Source of the DNA: Streptomyces sp. KL109B
Lineage (GTDB): Bacteria > Actinomycetota > Actinomycetes > Streptomycetales > Streptomycetaceae
Assembly: GCF_030766935.1 (NCBI RefSeq)
Contig: NZ_JASERL010000008.1
Span: 186,001 to 250,000, forward strand
Direction: 5' to 3'
Length of the DNA stretch: 64,000 nucleotides
Each line of letters opens with the position of its first letter. Positions within the stretch are counted from its first letter, which is position 1. A program made the translations under genes and the position numbers. The notes beneath the pieces are model-generated. The model made no database searches. It worked only from the letters and a program-made list of their open reading frames with translations, and was not told where the DNA came from. Positions 16,190-24,437 of this stretch are shown piece by piece.

Positions 16190-16570
16190 ATGACCAGCAG
16201 CGCCCCCGTCCCCAGCAGCAACCTCGACCCGGCCGTCGCCGCCCGCCTCAAGCGGAGCGCCGACGGTTTGGTGCCCGCCATCGCCCAGCAGTACGACACC
16301 GGCGAGGTGCTCATGCTCGGCTGGATGGACGACGAGGCGCTGCACCGCACCCTGACCACAGGACGCTGCACGTACTGGTCGCGCAGCCGCCAGGAGTACT
16401 GGGTCAAGGGCGATACGTCGGGCCACTTCCAGCACGTGAAGTCCGTGGCCCTTGACTGCGACGCCGACACCGTCCTCGTCAAGGTCGACCAGGTGGGCGC
16501 CGCCTGCCACACCGGCGCCCGCACCTGCTTCGACCGCGACGAACTGCCGGTCAGCGGCAGCGCAGCGTGA
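16190..16570 (+). CDS. hisI: Phosphoribosyl-AMP cyclohydrolase
   Basis: HisI (126 aa) opens the purine ring of PR-AMP in step three of histidine synthesis. Monofunctional, not fused to HisE. The motifs are EVLMLGWMDDEALHRTL, TYWSRSRQEYWVKGDTSG, the metal-binding DCDADTVLVKVDQ, and GAACHTGARTCF with its zinc cysteines. The start at 16190 fits a leaderless promoter. It is separated from the main his operon and stands next to trpE, a known Streptomyces arrangement. The last 20 bases overlap the convergent secreted-protein gene. Confidence 0.96.
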   Translation: MTSSAPVPSSNLDPAVAARLKRSADGLVPAIAQQYDTGEVLMLGWMDDEALHRTLTTGRCTYWSRSRQEYWVKGDTSGHFQHVKSVALDCDADTVLVKVDQVGAACHTGARTCFDRDELPVSGSAA

Positions 16571-17027
16571 TCTCCTGACGGTCCCGGAACACGATCCGGG
16601 CCGGGTCGCCCGCCACCGGAAGCCCGTCGACCTCCGCCAGGCACTGCGGCCGCACGCCCCACTCCGCGAAGAGCTGCCCGAGCGTGAAGTCCTGCCACGT
16701 CGCCGACTCCACGTGCACGGTGCCGCTGGTGTCGTGCGTGTGCAGCGGGCTGTAGCGCGGCTTCTCGCCGGAGCGGTCGATGCCGAGGTCGGCGGGGACG
16801 GTCACCCGGTCGCCGTCCGCGTACACGGTGAGGTGCGGGTGGATGTGCATCGTCAGCTTCTCGGAGTCGAGCATCTCCAGGCCCGCCGCCCGTACCCCCG
16901 CCTCTACGTCGGTGGGCGCGGCCCAGTCATCGGAGGCGGGCGCCGGGGCCGCACCGGTCAGCAGGGCCACGGCGGTGGCGGCGAGGGCGAGCGAGGAGAC
17001 GGTACGTACGTTCTTGGTCTGCGTCAC
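16551..17027 (-). CDS. Secreted His-rich conserved protein, function unknown
   Basis: A 158-residue protein with a signal peptide (SSLALAATAVALLTGAAPAP, cleavage about residue 29). The mature domain has MHIHPHLTVYADGDRVTVPA and SPLHTHDTSGTVHVES, a histidine-rich pattern seen in a family of exported actinobacterial and archaeal proteins. A His-X-His and a Leu-His-Thr-His motif suggest metal binding, possibly copper, but that is inference. The GTG start at 17027 has AAGGGAG 2-3 bases upstream. It is divergent from trpE by 79 bp and overlaps hisI at its 3' end. Confidence 0.8.
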   Translation of the reverse strand: MTQTKNVRTVSSLALAATAVALLTGAAPAPASDDWAAPTDVEAGVRAAGLEMLDSEKLTMHIHPHLTVYADGDRVTVPADLGIDRSGEKPRYSPLHTHDTSGTVHVESATWQDFTLGQLFAEWGVRPQCLAEVDGLPVAGDPARIVFRDRQEITLRCR

Positions 17028-17106
17028 GGCTCCCTTGTAGTGCCCCGGCGGTCCACGTGGTGGCCAGGCGCGCGGGGCGTCACTCCCACGGAAGTACGCT
17101 CCTCCC

Positions 17107-18594
17107 ATGGACCTGGACACCTTCCGCAAGCTCGCGACCGACCGCCGAGTGATCCCCGTCAGCCGCAAGCTCCTCGCGGACGGCGACACGCCCGTCGGCC
17201 TGTACCGCAAGCTCGCCGCCGAGCGCACCGGCACGTTCCTCCTGGAGTCCGCGGAGAACGGCCGCTCCTGGTCCCGCTATTCGTTCGTCGGCGTGCGCTC
17301 CGCGGGCACGCTGACCGAGCGCGACGGACAGGCCCACTGGCTGGGCACGCCGCCCGTCGGCGTCCCGGTCGACGGCGATCCGCTGGCCGCGCTGCGCGCC
17401 ACCGTGCAGGCGCTGCACACCCCGCGTTACGAGGGCCTGCCCCCGTTCACCGGCGGCATGGTCGGCTATCTCGGGTACGACATCGTGCGCAGGCTGGAGA
17501 AGGTCGGCCCGGGGGAGCGCGACGACCTCAAGCTGCCCGAGCTCACGATGCTGCTGACCAGCGACCTGGCCGTGCTCGACCACTGGGACGGCTCGGTCCT
17601 CCTCATCGCCAACGCCATCAACCACAACGACCTCGAAACCGGCGTCGACGAGGCCTACGCCGACGCCGTCGCCCGCCTCGACGCCATGGAGGCCGACCTC
17701 GCGAAGCCGGTCGAGACGGCCCCGACGGCCCTCCCGTCGTCCGAGGTCCCGCCGTTTGAAACAGGCACAGTCACGGTCCCGTGGGGCGGCGAGCAGTACC
17801 AGGAGGCCGTCGAGGACATCAAGGAGCGGATCAGGGCCGGGGAAGCCTTCCAGGTCGTCCCGTCCCAGCGCTTCGAAACGCCTTGCAGCGCAAGCGCGTT
17901 GGACGTGTACCGGGTGCTGCGGGCCACGAACCCGTCCCCGTACATGTACCTCTTCCGCTTCGACGGGTTCGACGTCGTCGGCTCGTCCCCGGAAGCTCTC
18001 GTCAAGGTCGAGGACGGGCGCGCCATGGTGCACCCCATCGCCGGGACCAGGCCGCGCGGCGCGACGCCGCAGGAGGACCACGACCTCGCCGAGGAGCTGC
18101 TCGGCGACCCCAAGGAGCGGGCCGAGCACCTGATGCTCGTCGACCTCGGGCGCAACGACCTGGGGCGGGTCTGCGAGCCGGGCTCCGTCGAGGTCGTCGA
18201 CTTCATGTCCATCGAGAAGTACAGCCACGTCATGCACATCGTGTCGACCGTGACCGGGCAGGTCGCCGAGGGCCGCACCGCCTTCGACGTCCTCACCTCC
18301 TGCTTCCCCGCCGGCACCCTCTCCGGCGCCCCCAAGCCCCGCGCGCTCCAGATCATCGACGAGCTGGAGCCGTCCCGGCGCGGCGTCTACGGCGGCTGCG
18401 TCGGCTACCTCGACTTCGCGGGCGACTCCGACACCGCGATCGCCATCCGCACCGCGCTCCTTCGCGAGGGCACGGCGTACGTGCAGGCCGGCGCGGGTGT
18501 CGTCGCCGACTCCGACCCGGTCGCCGAGGACACCGAGTGCCGCAACAAGGCGGCCGCCGTACTGCGCGCCGTGCACACGGCGAACCGGATGTGA
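17107..18594 (+). CDS. trpE: Anthranilate synthase component I
   Basis: TrpE (495 aa) makes anthranilate from chorismate. The N-terminal feedback site carries TFLLESAENGRSWSRYSFVG with the LLES tryptophan-binding motif, so inhibition by tryptophan is expected. The chorismate-binding half has PIAGTRPRGATPQED, ERAEHLMLVDLGRNDLG, FPAGTLSGAPKPRAL and VQAGAGVVADSDP. ATG 17107 has no ribosome binding site, and TACGCT at 17095-17100 fits a leaderless -10. That leaves no room for a leader-peptide attenuator here. The glutaminase subunit is not in the window. Confidence 0.96.
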   Translation: MDLDTFRKLATDRRVIPVSRKLLADGDTPVGLYRKLAAERTGTFLLESAENGRSWSRYSFVGVRSAGTLTERDGQAHWLGTPPVGVPVDGDPLAALRATVQALHTPRYEGLPPFTGGMVGYLGYDIVRRLEKVGPGERDDLKLPELTMLLTSDLAVLDHWDGSVLLIANAINHNDLETGVDEAYADAVARLDAMEADLAKPVETAPTALPSSEVPPFETGTVTVPWGGEQYQEAVEDIKERIRAGEAFQVVPSQRFETPCSASALDVYRVLRATNPSPYMYLFRFDGFDVVGSSPEALVKVEDGRAMVHPIAGTRPRGATPQEDHDLAEELLGDPKERAEHLMLVDLGRNDLGRVCEPGSVEVVDFMSIEKYSHVMHIVSTVTGQVAEGRTAFDVLTSCFPAGTLSGAPKPRALQIIDELEPSRRGVYGGCVGYLDFAGDSDTAIAIRTALLREGTAYVQAGAGVVADSDPVAEDTECRNKAAAVLRAVHTANRM

Positions 18595-18665
18595 GGAACC
18601 ACGCCGTGTGACGTGACGCACGCCTCCGGGCTCCGGGTCACGTAAACCCGTACAGACAGGCGATA

Positions 18666-19322
18666 GTGGAGTACGTGACTGCTGTACCGCACCCCCGTAC
18701 CGATGCCGCCGAGTCGGCTGCCCCGGACGCTCCCTCGAAGAACGGCCGGCGCAGCCTCGCCGTCGCCCTGCTCTGCGGGGCCGCGGGAGCCGCGATCGCC
18801 CTGCTCGCGTCCCGGCAGGAGTGGTGTTCCGGCTTCGCCGCCGTCGCGGGCGGCAAGCTGCCGCTGACCGCGAAGGGCAGCGACGTCACGGGCGTTCCCG
18901 CGGCCCTCGCCATAGTGGGGCTCGCCGCGCTCGTCGCCGTGTTCGCGGTCCGCAAGGTCGGCCGCGTCCTGGTCGCCGTGCTGCTCGCGCTCAGCGGCGC
19001 GGGCGCCGTCGCCGCCGCCGTCCTCGGCGCGAGCGACAGCGCCGCGCTCGACGAGAAGGCCGCGCAGGCCGCGGGCGACGCCTCCGCCACCATCGACGCG
19101 CTCAGCCACACCGCCTGGCCGTACGTCTCCGCCGCCGGTGGCGCCCTGATCCTGATCGCCGGGATCCTCGCCGTCGTGTACGGCGCGGCCTGGCCGTCGA
19201 TGGGCGGCCGCTACGAGCGCTCCGGCGCCCCGAAGTCCCGCCGCGCGAAGGCCGTCGACCCGGACCGCCCCGAGGAGCTGTGGAAGGCCCTCGACCGCGG
19301 CGAGGACCCGACCGGCGCGTAG
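18666..19322 (+). CDS. Trp biosynthesis-associated membrane protein (TIGR02234)
   Basis: A 218-residue membrane protein downstream of trpE with about four hydrophobic segments: SLAVALLCGAAGAAIALLAS, AALAIVGLAALVAVFAV, VLVAVLLALSGAGAVAAAVL and AGGALILIAGILAVVYGAAW. The loop SRQEWCSGFA and the tail ending RPEELWKALDRGEDPT are typical of the TIGR02234 family, which co-occurs with trp genes in actinobacteria but has no proven function. The start could be GTG 18666 or GTG 18675; neither has an ideal ribosome binding site. Confidence 0.85.
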   Translation: MEYVTAVPHPRTDAAESAAPDAPSKNGRRSLAVALLCGAAGAAIALLASRQEWCSGFAAVAGGKLPLTAKGSDVTGVPAALAIVGLAALVAVFAVRKVGRVLVAVLLALSGAGAVAAAVLGASDSAALDEKAAQAAGDASATIDALSHTAWPYVSAAGGALILIAGILAVVYGAAWPSMGGRYERSGAPKSRRAKAVDPDRPEELWKALDRGEDPTGA

Positions 19323-19428
19323 GGCTCCGCCGACCCCGCGTACTTTGCTTTCGCGCGAGTACGGGACAATAAATATGTAGGACGTACGCCTCGCGTACGC
19401 ATAGGCCATAAGCAACGAGGAGCAAGCC

Positions 19429-19680
19429 ATGGCGGACAGCAGCCACGGACACACCCCGGCCGCCTGGACCGGTGTCATCATCGCCTTCATCGGTTTCTGT
19501 GTCGCGGGCGCCTTCATGGTGATGGGCAGCATCGCCGGTTTCTGGGCCGGCATGGCCCTGCTCGCGATCGCCGCGATCGTCGGCGGCGCGATGCACATGG
19601 CCGGCATGGGCAAGCCGAGGCGGGCCGAGCTGCAGCTGAAGTCCACCGGGGCGGCGCAGCCCGCGGGCTCCGAGGCCTGA
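19429..19680 (+). CDS. HGxxPAAW-motif small membrane protein
   Basis: An 83-residue protein beginning MADSSHGHTPAAW, which holds the signature HGxxPAAW, followed by two membrane helices (VIIAFIGFCVAGAFMVMG and GMALLAIAAIVGGAMHMAGM). Found near trp genes in many actinobacteria; function unknown. GAGGAG lies 7 bases before the ATG. An AT-rich stretch around 19360-19380 (ACAATAAATATGTAG) is likely its own promoter. Confidence 0.88.
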   Translation: MADSSHGHTPAAWTGVIIAFIGFCVAGAFMVMGSIAGFWAGMALLAIAAIVGGAMHMAGMGKPRRAELQLKSTGAAQPAGSEA

Positions 19681-19692
19681 GTCCTCGTACCT

Positions 19693-19729
19693 GCGAAAGG
19701 GGCGCGGCGACATGCCGCGCCCCTTTCGC
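19693..19729 (+). terminator. Strong hairpin terminator
   Basis: Perfect 16-bp arms (19693-19708 and 19714-19729; left arm GCGAAAGGGGCGCGGC) around GACAT, 12 bp after the HGxxPAAW gene stop. It separates that gene from the DUF2752 gene. Confidence 0.85.
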
Positions 19730-19764
19730 ATGCGCTGGATGAGTCACGGAGGCAGAATTCACGC

Positions 19765-20214
19765 GTGACCGTGGAGACGAGCGACACCGACACCGACAAC
19801 ACCGCCGCCACCCGCTCCAGCGCCCTGCGCCGACTCGGAGTCCCGCTCGGCGTCCTCGGCGGCGTCGCCCTCGCCTTCGCCTACGTCGGCACCGTCGACC
19901 CGAACGAGCCCGGCCACTACCCGGCCTGCCCCTTCCTCCAGCTCACCGGCGCCTACTGCCCCGGCTGCGGCGGCCTGCGCAGCGCCCACGCCATCGTGCA
20001 CGGCGACGTCACGGGCGCGCTCGGCGCCAACGCCCTCGCCGTCGTCGGCTACGCCCTGTTCGCCGTGTTCTGGACGGTGTGGGCGGTCCGGTCCGCGCGC
20101 GGCAGGCCGTTCGGGCTCGCGCTGGGCCGCGTACAGCTGTGGACCCTGGGCGCGGTCGTGCTCGCCTTCACGGTTGTCCGGAACCTGCCGTTCGGTGGCT
20201 TCCTAAGCCCTTGA
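19765..20214 (+). CDS. DUF2752 membrane protein
   Basis: A 149-residue protein with the DUF2752 signature: CPFLQLTGAYCPGCGGLRSA, in which the two CxxC-like cysteine groups precede a helix, then HAIVHGDVTGALGANALAV. Three membrane helices are predicted (about 27-42, 88-110, 122-140). The cysteines could bind metal or form disulfides, but the family has no assigned function. The start is GTG 19765; a second GTG two codons on is possible. Confidence 0.88.
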   Translation: MTVETSDTDTDNTAATRSSALRRLGVPLGVLGGVALAFAYVGTVDPNEPGHYPACPFLQLTGAYCPGCGGLRSAHAIVHGDVTGALGANALAVVGYALFAVFWTVWAVRSARGRPFGLALGRVQLWTLGAVVLAFTVVRNLPFGGFLSP

Positions 20215-20339
20215 TCAACCGCGTTTGTCCAGGTAGTGGGACCGGCGTCAACCGGATGCGGGACCTTCGTCCTTCTGCGGATACCATTCACAAGGACCAG
20301 ATGAACACCCAGGGGATGCCCGGAAAGGAGTCCGCTCGC

Positions 20340-21146
20340 GTGAGTGTGCTCGACGAGATCATCGACGGAGTCCGTGCCGACCTTGCGGAGCGGCAGGCGC
20401 GCGTCAGCCTCGACGAGCTCAAGGAGCGCGCGGCGAAGGCTCGCCCGGCGAAGGACGGTGTGGCCGCGCTCAAGGGCGACGGCGTCAAGGTGATCTGCGA
20501 GGTCAAGCGGTCCAGCCCCTCCAAGGGCGCGCTCGCCGCGATCGCCGACCCGGCCGCCCTCGCCGCGGACTACGAGGCGGGCGGCGCCGCCGTCATCTCC
20601 GTCCTCACCGAGCAGCGCCGCTTCGGCGGCTCGCTCGCCGACCTGGAGGCCGTCCGGGCCAAGGTCGACATCCCGGTCCTGCGCAAGGACTTCATCGTCA
20701 CCTCGTACCAGCTGTGGGAGGCCCGCGCGTACGGCGCCGACCTCGCGCTGCTGATCGTCGCGGCCCTGGAGCAGCCCGCCCTGGAGTCCCTCATCGAGCG
20801 CGCCGAGTCCATCGGCCTCACGCCGCTCGTCGAGGCGCACGACGAGGACGAGGTGGAGCGCGCGGTGGACGCCGGAGCGAAGATCATCGGCATCAACACC
20901 CGCAACCTCAAGGACCTTTCGGTCGACCGCGGCACCTTCGAGCGCGTCGCCCCGGACATCCCCGACCACATCGTCAAGGTCGCCGAGTCCGGCGTGCGCG
21001 GCCCGCACGACCTGATCGCGTACGCCAACGCGGGCGCGGACGCCGTCCTCGTCGGCGAGTCCCTGGTGACCGGCCGCGACCCGAAGGCCGCCGTCGCCGA
21101 CCTCGTCGCGGCGGGCGCCCACCCGGCCCTGCGCCACGGACGGTAA
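20340..21146 (+). CDS. trpC: Indole-3-glycerol phosphate synthase
   Basis: TrpC (268 aa) closes the indole ring of CdRP. TIM-barrel motifs: VICEVKRSSPSKGALA (catalytic Lys), RKDFIVTSYQLWEARAYGAD, GINTRNLKDLSVD and VAESGVRGPHDL. The start is GTG 20340 with AAGGAG about 9 bases upstream. An in-frame ATG at 20301 with AAGGA before it would add 13 residues and cannot be excluded. Monofunctional: there is no TrpF fusion. It heads the trpC-trpM-trpB-trpA group. Confidence 0.96.
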   Translation: MSVLDEIIDGVRADLAERQARVSLDELKERAAKARPAKDGVAALKGDGVKVICEVKRSSPSKGALAAIADPAALAADYEAGGAAVISVLTEQRRFGGSLADLEAVRAKVDIPVLRKDFIVTSYQLWEARAYGADLALLIVAALEQPALESLIERAESIGLTPLVEAHDEDEVERAVDAGAKIIGINTRNLKDLSVDRGTFERVAPDIPDHIVKVAESGVRGPHDLIAYANAGADAVLVGESLVTGRDPKAAVADLVAAGAHPALRHGR

Positions 21147-21155
21147 GCTCACCCC

Positions 21156-21353
21156 ATGCCCATCGCCTCCCGCCTCGCCCCCGGCTGCCGCCCCCGCGGC
21201 TGCCGCGCGCCGGCGAGGCGTGTGCGCGGCCGCCGGGTCCGGTACCACATCGGCGCGGAACCGGGCCAGATCAACGGCATGCGATGGCAAAGCGCCCCTA
21301 TAAGGGGCGCGGGGAACTGCGCACGTCACCACGGACAACCGTCACCTGCGTAA
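21156..21353 (+). CDS. trpM: TrpM-like small tryptophan modulator
   Basis: A 65-codon gene between trpC and trpB, the position of TrpM (formerly TrpX), a small S. coelicolor protein reported to modulate tryptophan synthesis. The basic protein includes RRVRGRRVRYHIGAEPGQING, the part I recognise. Its last 25 or so residues are encoded by a dispersed repeat-like hairpin (21292-21310), so the C-terminus may differ from orthologs. It starts nine bases after trpC with no clear ribosome binding site, suggesting coupling. Confidence 0.7.
   Translation: MPIASRLAPGCRPRGCRAPARRVRGRRVRYHIGAEPGQINGMRWQSAPIRGAGNCARHHGQPSPA
21292..21310. repeat. Hairpin repeat (GCGCCCCT-ATA-AGGGGCGC) in the 3' end of trpM
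   Basis: A perfect 8-3-8 palindrome followed by GGGGAACTGCGCA. I recall this as a frequently dispersed Streptomyces intergenic element. Here it lies inside an open frame and about 105 bp before trpB, so it may also attenuate transcription into trpBA. Confidence 0.65.
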
Positions 21354-21416
21354 CTGCGTAATCCCGCACGCCCCACGGCAGTTAGTGATCACCCAACTAA
21401 CCGTGAGGTTTCCCGC

Positions 21417-22667
21417 ATGTCCAGCGACTACTTCATCCCTGACCCGGAGGGTCAAGTCCCCAGCGCCGAGGGCTACTTCGGCGCGTTCGGCGGCAAGTTC
21501 ATCCCGGAGGCCCTCGTCGCCGCCGTGGACGAGGTCGCCGTCGAGTACGCCAAGGCCAAGAACGACCCGGCGTTCGCCGCCGAGCTCGACGACCTCCTCG
21601 TCAACTACACCGGCCGCCCGAGCGCCCTCACCGAGGTCCCCCGGTTCGCCGAACACGCCGGAGGCGCCCGCGTCTTCCTCAAGCGCGAGGACCTGAACCA
21701 CACCGGCTCGCACAAGATCAACAACGTGCTCGGCCAGGCCCTGCTCACCAAGCGAATGGGCAAGACCCGCGTCATCGCGGAGACCGGCGCGGGCCAGCAC
21801 GGCGTCGCGACGGCCACCGCCTGCGCGCTGCTCGGCCTTGAGTGCAAGATCTACATGGGCGAGATCGACACCGAGCGCCAGGCCCTCAACGTGGCCCGCA
21901 TGCGCATGCTGGGCGCCGAGGTCGAGGCCGTGAAGTCCGGCTCGCGCACGCTCAAGGACGCCATCAACGAGGCGTTCCGCGACTGGGTCGCCAACGTCGA
22001 CAACACGCACTACCTGTTCGGCACGGTCGCGGGCCCGCACCCGTTCCCGGCGATGGTCCGCGACTTCCACCGGGTCATCGGCGTCGAGGCCAGGCGGCAG
22101 ACCCTGGAGCGCGTCGGCCGCCTCCCGGACGCCGCGGTCGCCTGCGTCGGCGGCGGCTCCAACGCCATCGGCCTGTTCCACGCCTTCATCCCGGACGCCG
22201 ACGTCCGCCTCATCGGCTGCGAGCCGGCGGGCCACGGCATCGAGTCCGGCGAGCACGCGGCGACGCTCAGCGCGGGCGAGCCCGGCATCCTGCACGGCTC
22301 CCGCTCGTACGTCCTCCAGGACGAGGAGGGCCAGATCACGGAGCCGTACTCGATCTCGGCGGGCCTCGACTACCCGGGCATCGGCCCCGAGCACGCGTAC
22401 CTCAAGGACTCGGGCCGCGGCGAGTACCGCGCGGTCACCGACGACGGCGCCATGCAGGCGCTGCGCCTGCTGTCGCAGACCGAGGGCATCATCCCGGCCA
22501 TCGAGTCGGCGCACGCCCTCGCGGGCGCCCTCGACATCGGCAAGGAGCTGGGCAAGGACGGGCTGATCATCGTCAACCTGTCCGGGCGCGGCGACAAGGA
22601 CATGGACACCGCGGCCCGCTACTTCGGCCTGTACGACGGTTCTGGTGACGAGGAGGCCGCCAAGTGA
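21417..22667 (+). CDS. trpB: Tryptophan synthase beta chain
   Basis: TrpB (416 aa) condenses indole with serine using PLP. The PLP lysine is in REDLNHTGSHKINNVLGQAL; other motifs are ETGAGQHGVATATACALLGL, CVGGGSNAIGLFHAF for phosphate binding, and a C-terminal NLSGRGDKDMDTAARYFGL. ATG 21417 is preceded by GTGAGG. The stop overlaps the trpA GTG start. Confidence 0.97.
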   Translation: MSSDYFIPDPEGQVPSAEGYFGAFGGKFIPEALVAAVDEVAVEYAKAKNDPAFAAELDDLLVNYTGRPSALTEVPRFAEHAGGARVFLKREDLNHTGSHKINNVLGQALLTKRMGKTRVIAETGAGQHGVATATACALLGLECKIYMGEIDTERQALNVARMRMLGAEVEAVKSGSRTLKDAINEAFRDWVANVDNTHYLFGTVAGPHPFPAMVRDFHRVIGVEARRQTLERVGRLPDAAVACVGGGSNAIGLFHAFIPDADVRLIGCEPAGHGIESGEHAATLSAGEPGILHGSRSYVLQDEEGQITEPYSISAGLDYPGIGPEHAYLKDSGRGEYRAVTDDGAMQALRLLSQTEGIIPAIESAHALAGALDIGKELGKDGLIIVNLSGRGDKDMDTAARYFGLYDGSGDEEAAK

Positions 22668-23482
22668 GCGGGAACATTCAGCTGCTGAACGACACCCTCG
22701 CCGCCGCGAAGGCCGAGGGCCGCTCCGCCCTCATCGCCTACCTGCCCGCCGGTTTCCCGACCGTCGACGGCGGCATCGAGGCGGTCAAGGCCGCCTTCGA
22801 CGGCGGCGCGGACGTCGTCGAGGTCGGCCTGCCGCACTCCGACCCGGTCCTCGACGGCCCGGTCATCCAGACCGCCGACGACATCGCGCTGCGCGGCGGC
22901 CTGAAGATCAAGGACGTCATGCGGACGGTCCGCGAGGCCCACGAGGCCACCGGAAAGCCCGTCCTCGTCATGACGTACTGGAACCCCATCGACCGCTACG
23001 GCATCGAGCGGTTCACCGCCGAACTCGCCGAGGCGGGCGGCGCGGGCTGCATCCTGCCGGACCTGCCGGTGCAGGAGTCCGCGGTGTGGCGCGAGCACGC
23101 GGACAAGCACGGCCTCGCCACCGTCTTCGTCGTCGCGCCCAGCAGCAAGGACGAGCGCCTCGCCACCATCACGGCGGCCGGCTCCGGCTTCGTCTACGCC
23201 GCGTCCCTGATGGGCGTCACCGGCACCCGCGAGTCCGTCGGCAACCAGGCCAAGAACCTCGTCGAGCGCACCAAGGCCACCACCGAACTCCCGGTCTGCG
23301 TCGGCCTCGGCGTCTCCAACGCCACCCAGGCCAAGGAGGTCGCCGGATTCGCCGACGGCGTCATCGTCGGCTCGGCGTTCGTGAAGCGGATGCTGGACGC
23401 CCCCGACGAGAAGGCCGGGCTCGAAGCGGTCCGCGCCCTCGCCGCCGAACTCGCCGCGGGCGTAAGGGACAACAAGGCCTAA
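22664..23482 (+). CDS. trpA: Tryptophan synthase alpha chain
   Basis: TrpA (272 aa) cleaves indole-3-glycerol phosphate and channels indole to TrpB. The family normally carries GxPFSDPxADGP near the catalytic Asp; here the stretch reads VEVGLPHSDPVLDGPVIQTA. Also LIAYLPAGFPTVDGG, MTYWNPIDRYGIERF and VCVGLGVSNATQAKEVAGFA are clear. Translation is coupled to trpB by a four-base overlap. Confidence 0.96.
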   Translation: MSGNIQLLNDTLAAAKAEGRSALIAYLPAGFPTVDGGIEAVKAAFDGGADVVEVGLPHSDPVLDGPVIQTADDIALRGGLKIKDVMRTVREAHEATGKPVLVMTYWNPIDRYGIERFTAELAEAGGAGCILPDLPVQESAVWREHADKHGLATVFVVAPSSKDERLATITAAGSGFVYAASLMGVTGTRESVGNQAKNLVERTKATTELPVCVGLGVSNATQAKEVAGFADGVIVGSAFVKRMLDAPDEKAGLEAVRALAAELAAGVRDNKA

Positions 23483-23535
23483 GGGACAACAAGTAGTAAC
23501 TCGGAGTTACGTCACCCATACGGGTGGAAACCGGA

Positions 23536-23563
23536 CCGGGGAGGCACGCTCGTGCCTTCCCGG
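23536..23563 (+). terminator. Hairpin terminator after trpA
   Basis: Arms CCGGGGAGGCACG and CGTGCCTTCCCGG (12 of 13 pairs plus one G-T) around CT, followed by TTCGTTT. It lies just before the dsbA-like start and argues against a GTG at 23552 inside the stem being used. Confidence 0.75.
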
Positions 23564-23578
23564 TTCGTTTGCGCTGGT

Positions 23579-24355
23579 GTGAGCGAGAAGAACCGAGAGG
23601 GAAAGCGCGCGGCCCGCGAACGCCTGGCCGCAGAGCGCGAGAAGCAGAAGGCCGCGGAGAAGCGGCGCAGGACGTTGATCGTGGGCGCCGCCGTCGTGTG
23701 CGTGCTCGGCCTGGCCGCGGTGATCGGGGTGGTTGCCGCGAATTCGGGAGACGACAGTTCCAGCGACGCGGGCCCGGTGGTCGCGCCGAAGGGCGCCGAC
23801 GGCAAGGACAAGCTGGCGATCCCCGTCGGCAAGGACAGCGCGAAGTCGACGCTGGAGATCTGGGAGGACTTCCGCTGCCCCGCCTGCAAGACCTTCGAGG
23901 ACACCTACCGCTCGACGATCCACCAGCTCGCGGACGCCGGTGAGCTGAAGGTCCAGTACCACCTCGTCACGCTGATCGACGCGAACATGCAGGGCAGCGG
24001 CTCGCTCCGCGCGGCCAACGCGGCGGGCTGCGCGCAGGACGTCGGGAACGACAAGTTCCGCGACTACCACGACGTGCTGTACGAGAACCAGCCCGAGGAA
24101 ACCGACGACGCGTACGCGAAGAACGACAAGCTGATCGAGCTCGCCGGAAAGGTCGACGGACTCGACACGGACGCGTTCAAGTCGTGTGTGAACGACGGCA
24201 GGCACGACAGCTGGGTGAACAAGTCGTACAAGGCGTTCCAGGACGCCAAGTACCAGGGCACCCCGACGGTCCGGCTCAACGGCAAGGACATCCTCAGCGA
24301 CCAGAGCCTGACCCCGGCCAAGTTCAAGAAGATGGTCGAGGACGCGAACAAGTAG
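23579..24355 (+). CDS. DsbA-family membrane-anchored thioredoxin-like protein
   Basis: A 258-residue protein with a basic cytoplasmic start (VSEKNREGKRAARERLAAER), one membrane anchor (TLIVGAAVVCVLGLAAVIGV) and an extracellular DsbA/thioredoxin_4 domain. The active site is CPAC in WEDFRCPACKTFE; the cis-Pro loop is YQGTPTVRLNGK. It probably catalyses disulfide exchange in exported proteins. GTG 23579 is preferred because the alternative GTG at 23552 lies in a terminator stem. It sits between trpA and lgt. Confidence 0.88.
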   Translation: MSEKNREGKRAARERLAAEREKQKAAEKRRRTLIVGAAVVCVLGLAAVIGVVAANSGDDSSSDAGPVVAPKGADGKDKLAIPVGKDSAKSTLEIWEDFRCPACKTFEDTYRSTIHQLADAGELKVQYHLVTLIDANMQGSGSLRAANAAGCAQDVGNDKFRDYHDVLYENQPEETDDAYAKNDKLIELAGKVDGLDTDAFKSCVNDGRHDSWVNKSYKAFQDAKYQGTPTVRLNGKDILSDQSLTPAKFKKMVEDANK

Positions 24356-24437
24356 AACGAGGAGGCGGAGCTGTTACGCAGCCGTTGCCGGGCTGCCCGT
24401 CGTGCGCGCGGCCCGGCACGGTAGCGTCGGACCTGCC

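Noticed and set aside
17028..17106. A possible trp leader peptide and attenuator before trpE
   Set aside because: No run of TGG codons after a start, and the promoter layout predicts a leaderless trpE transcript.
23552..23578. An upstream GTG start for the DsbA-like protein
   Set aside because: It lies within the stem of the trpA terminator; GTG 23579 gives the natural start SEKNREGKR.
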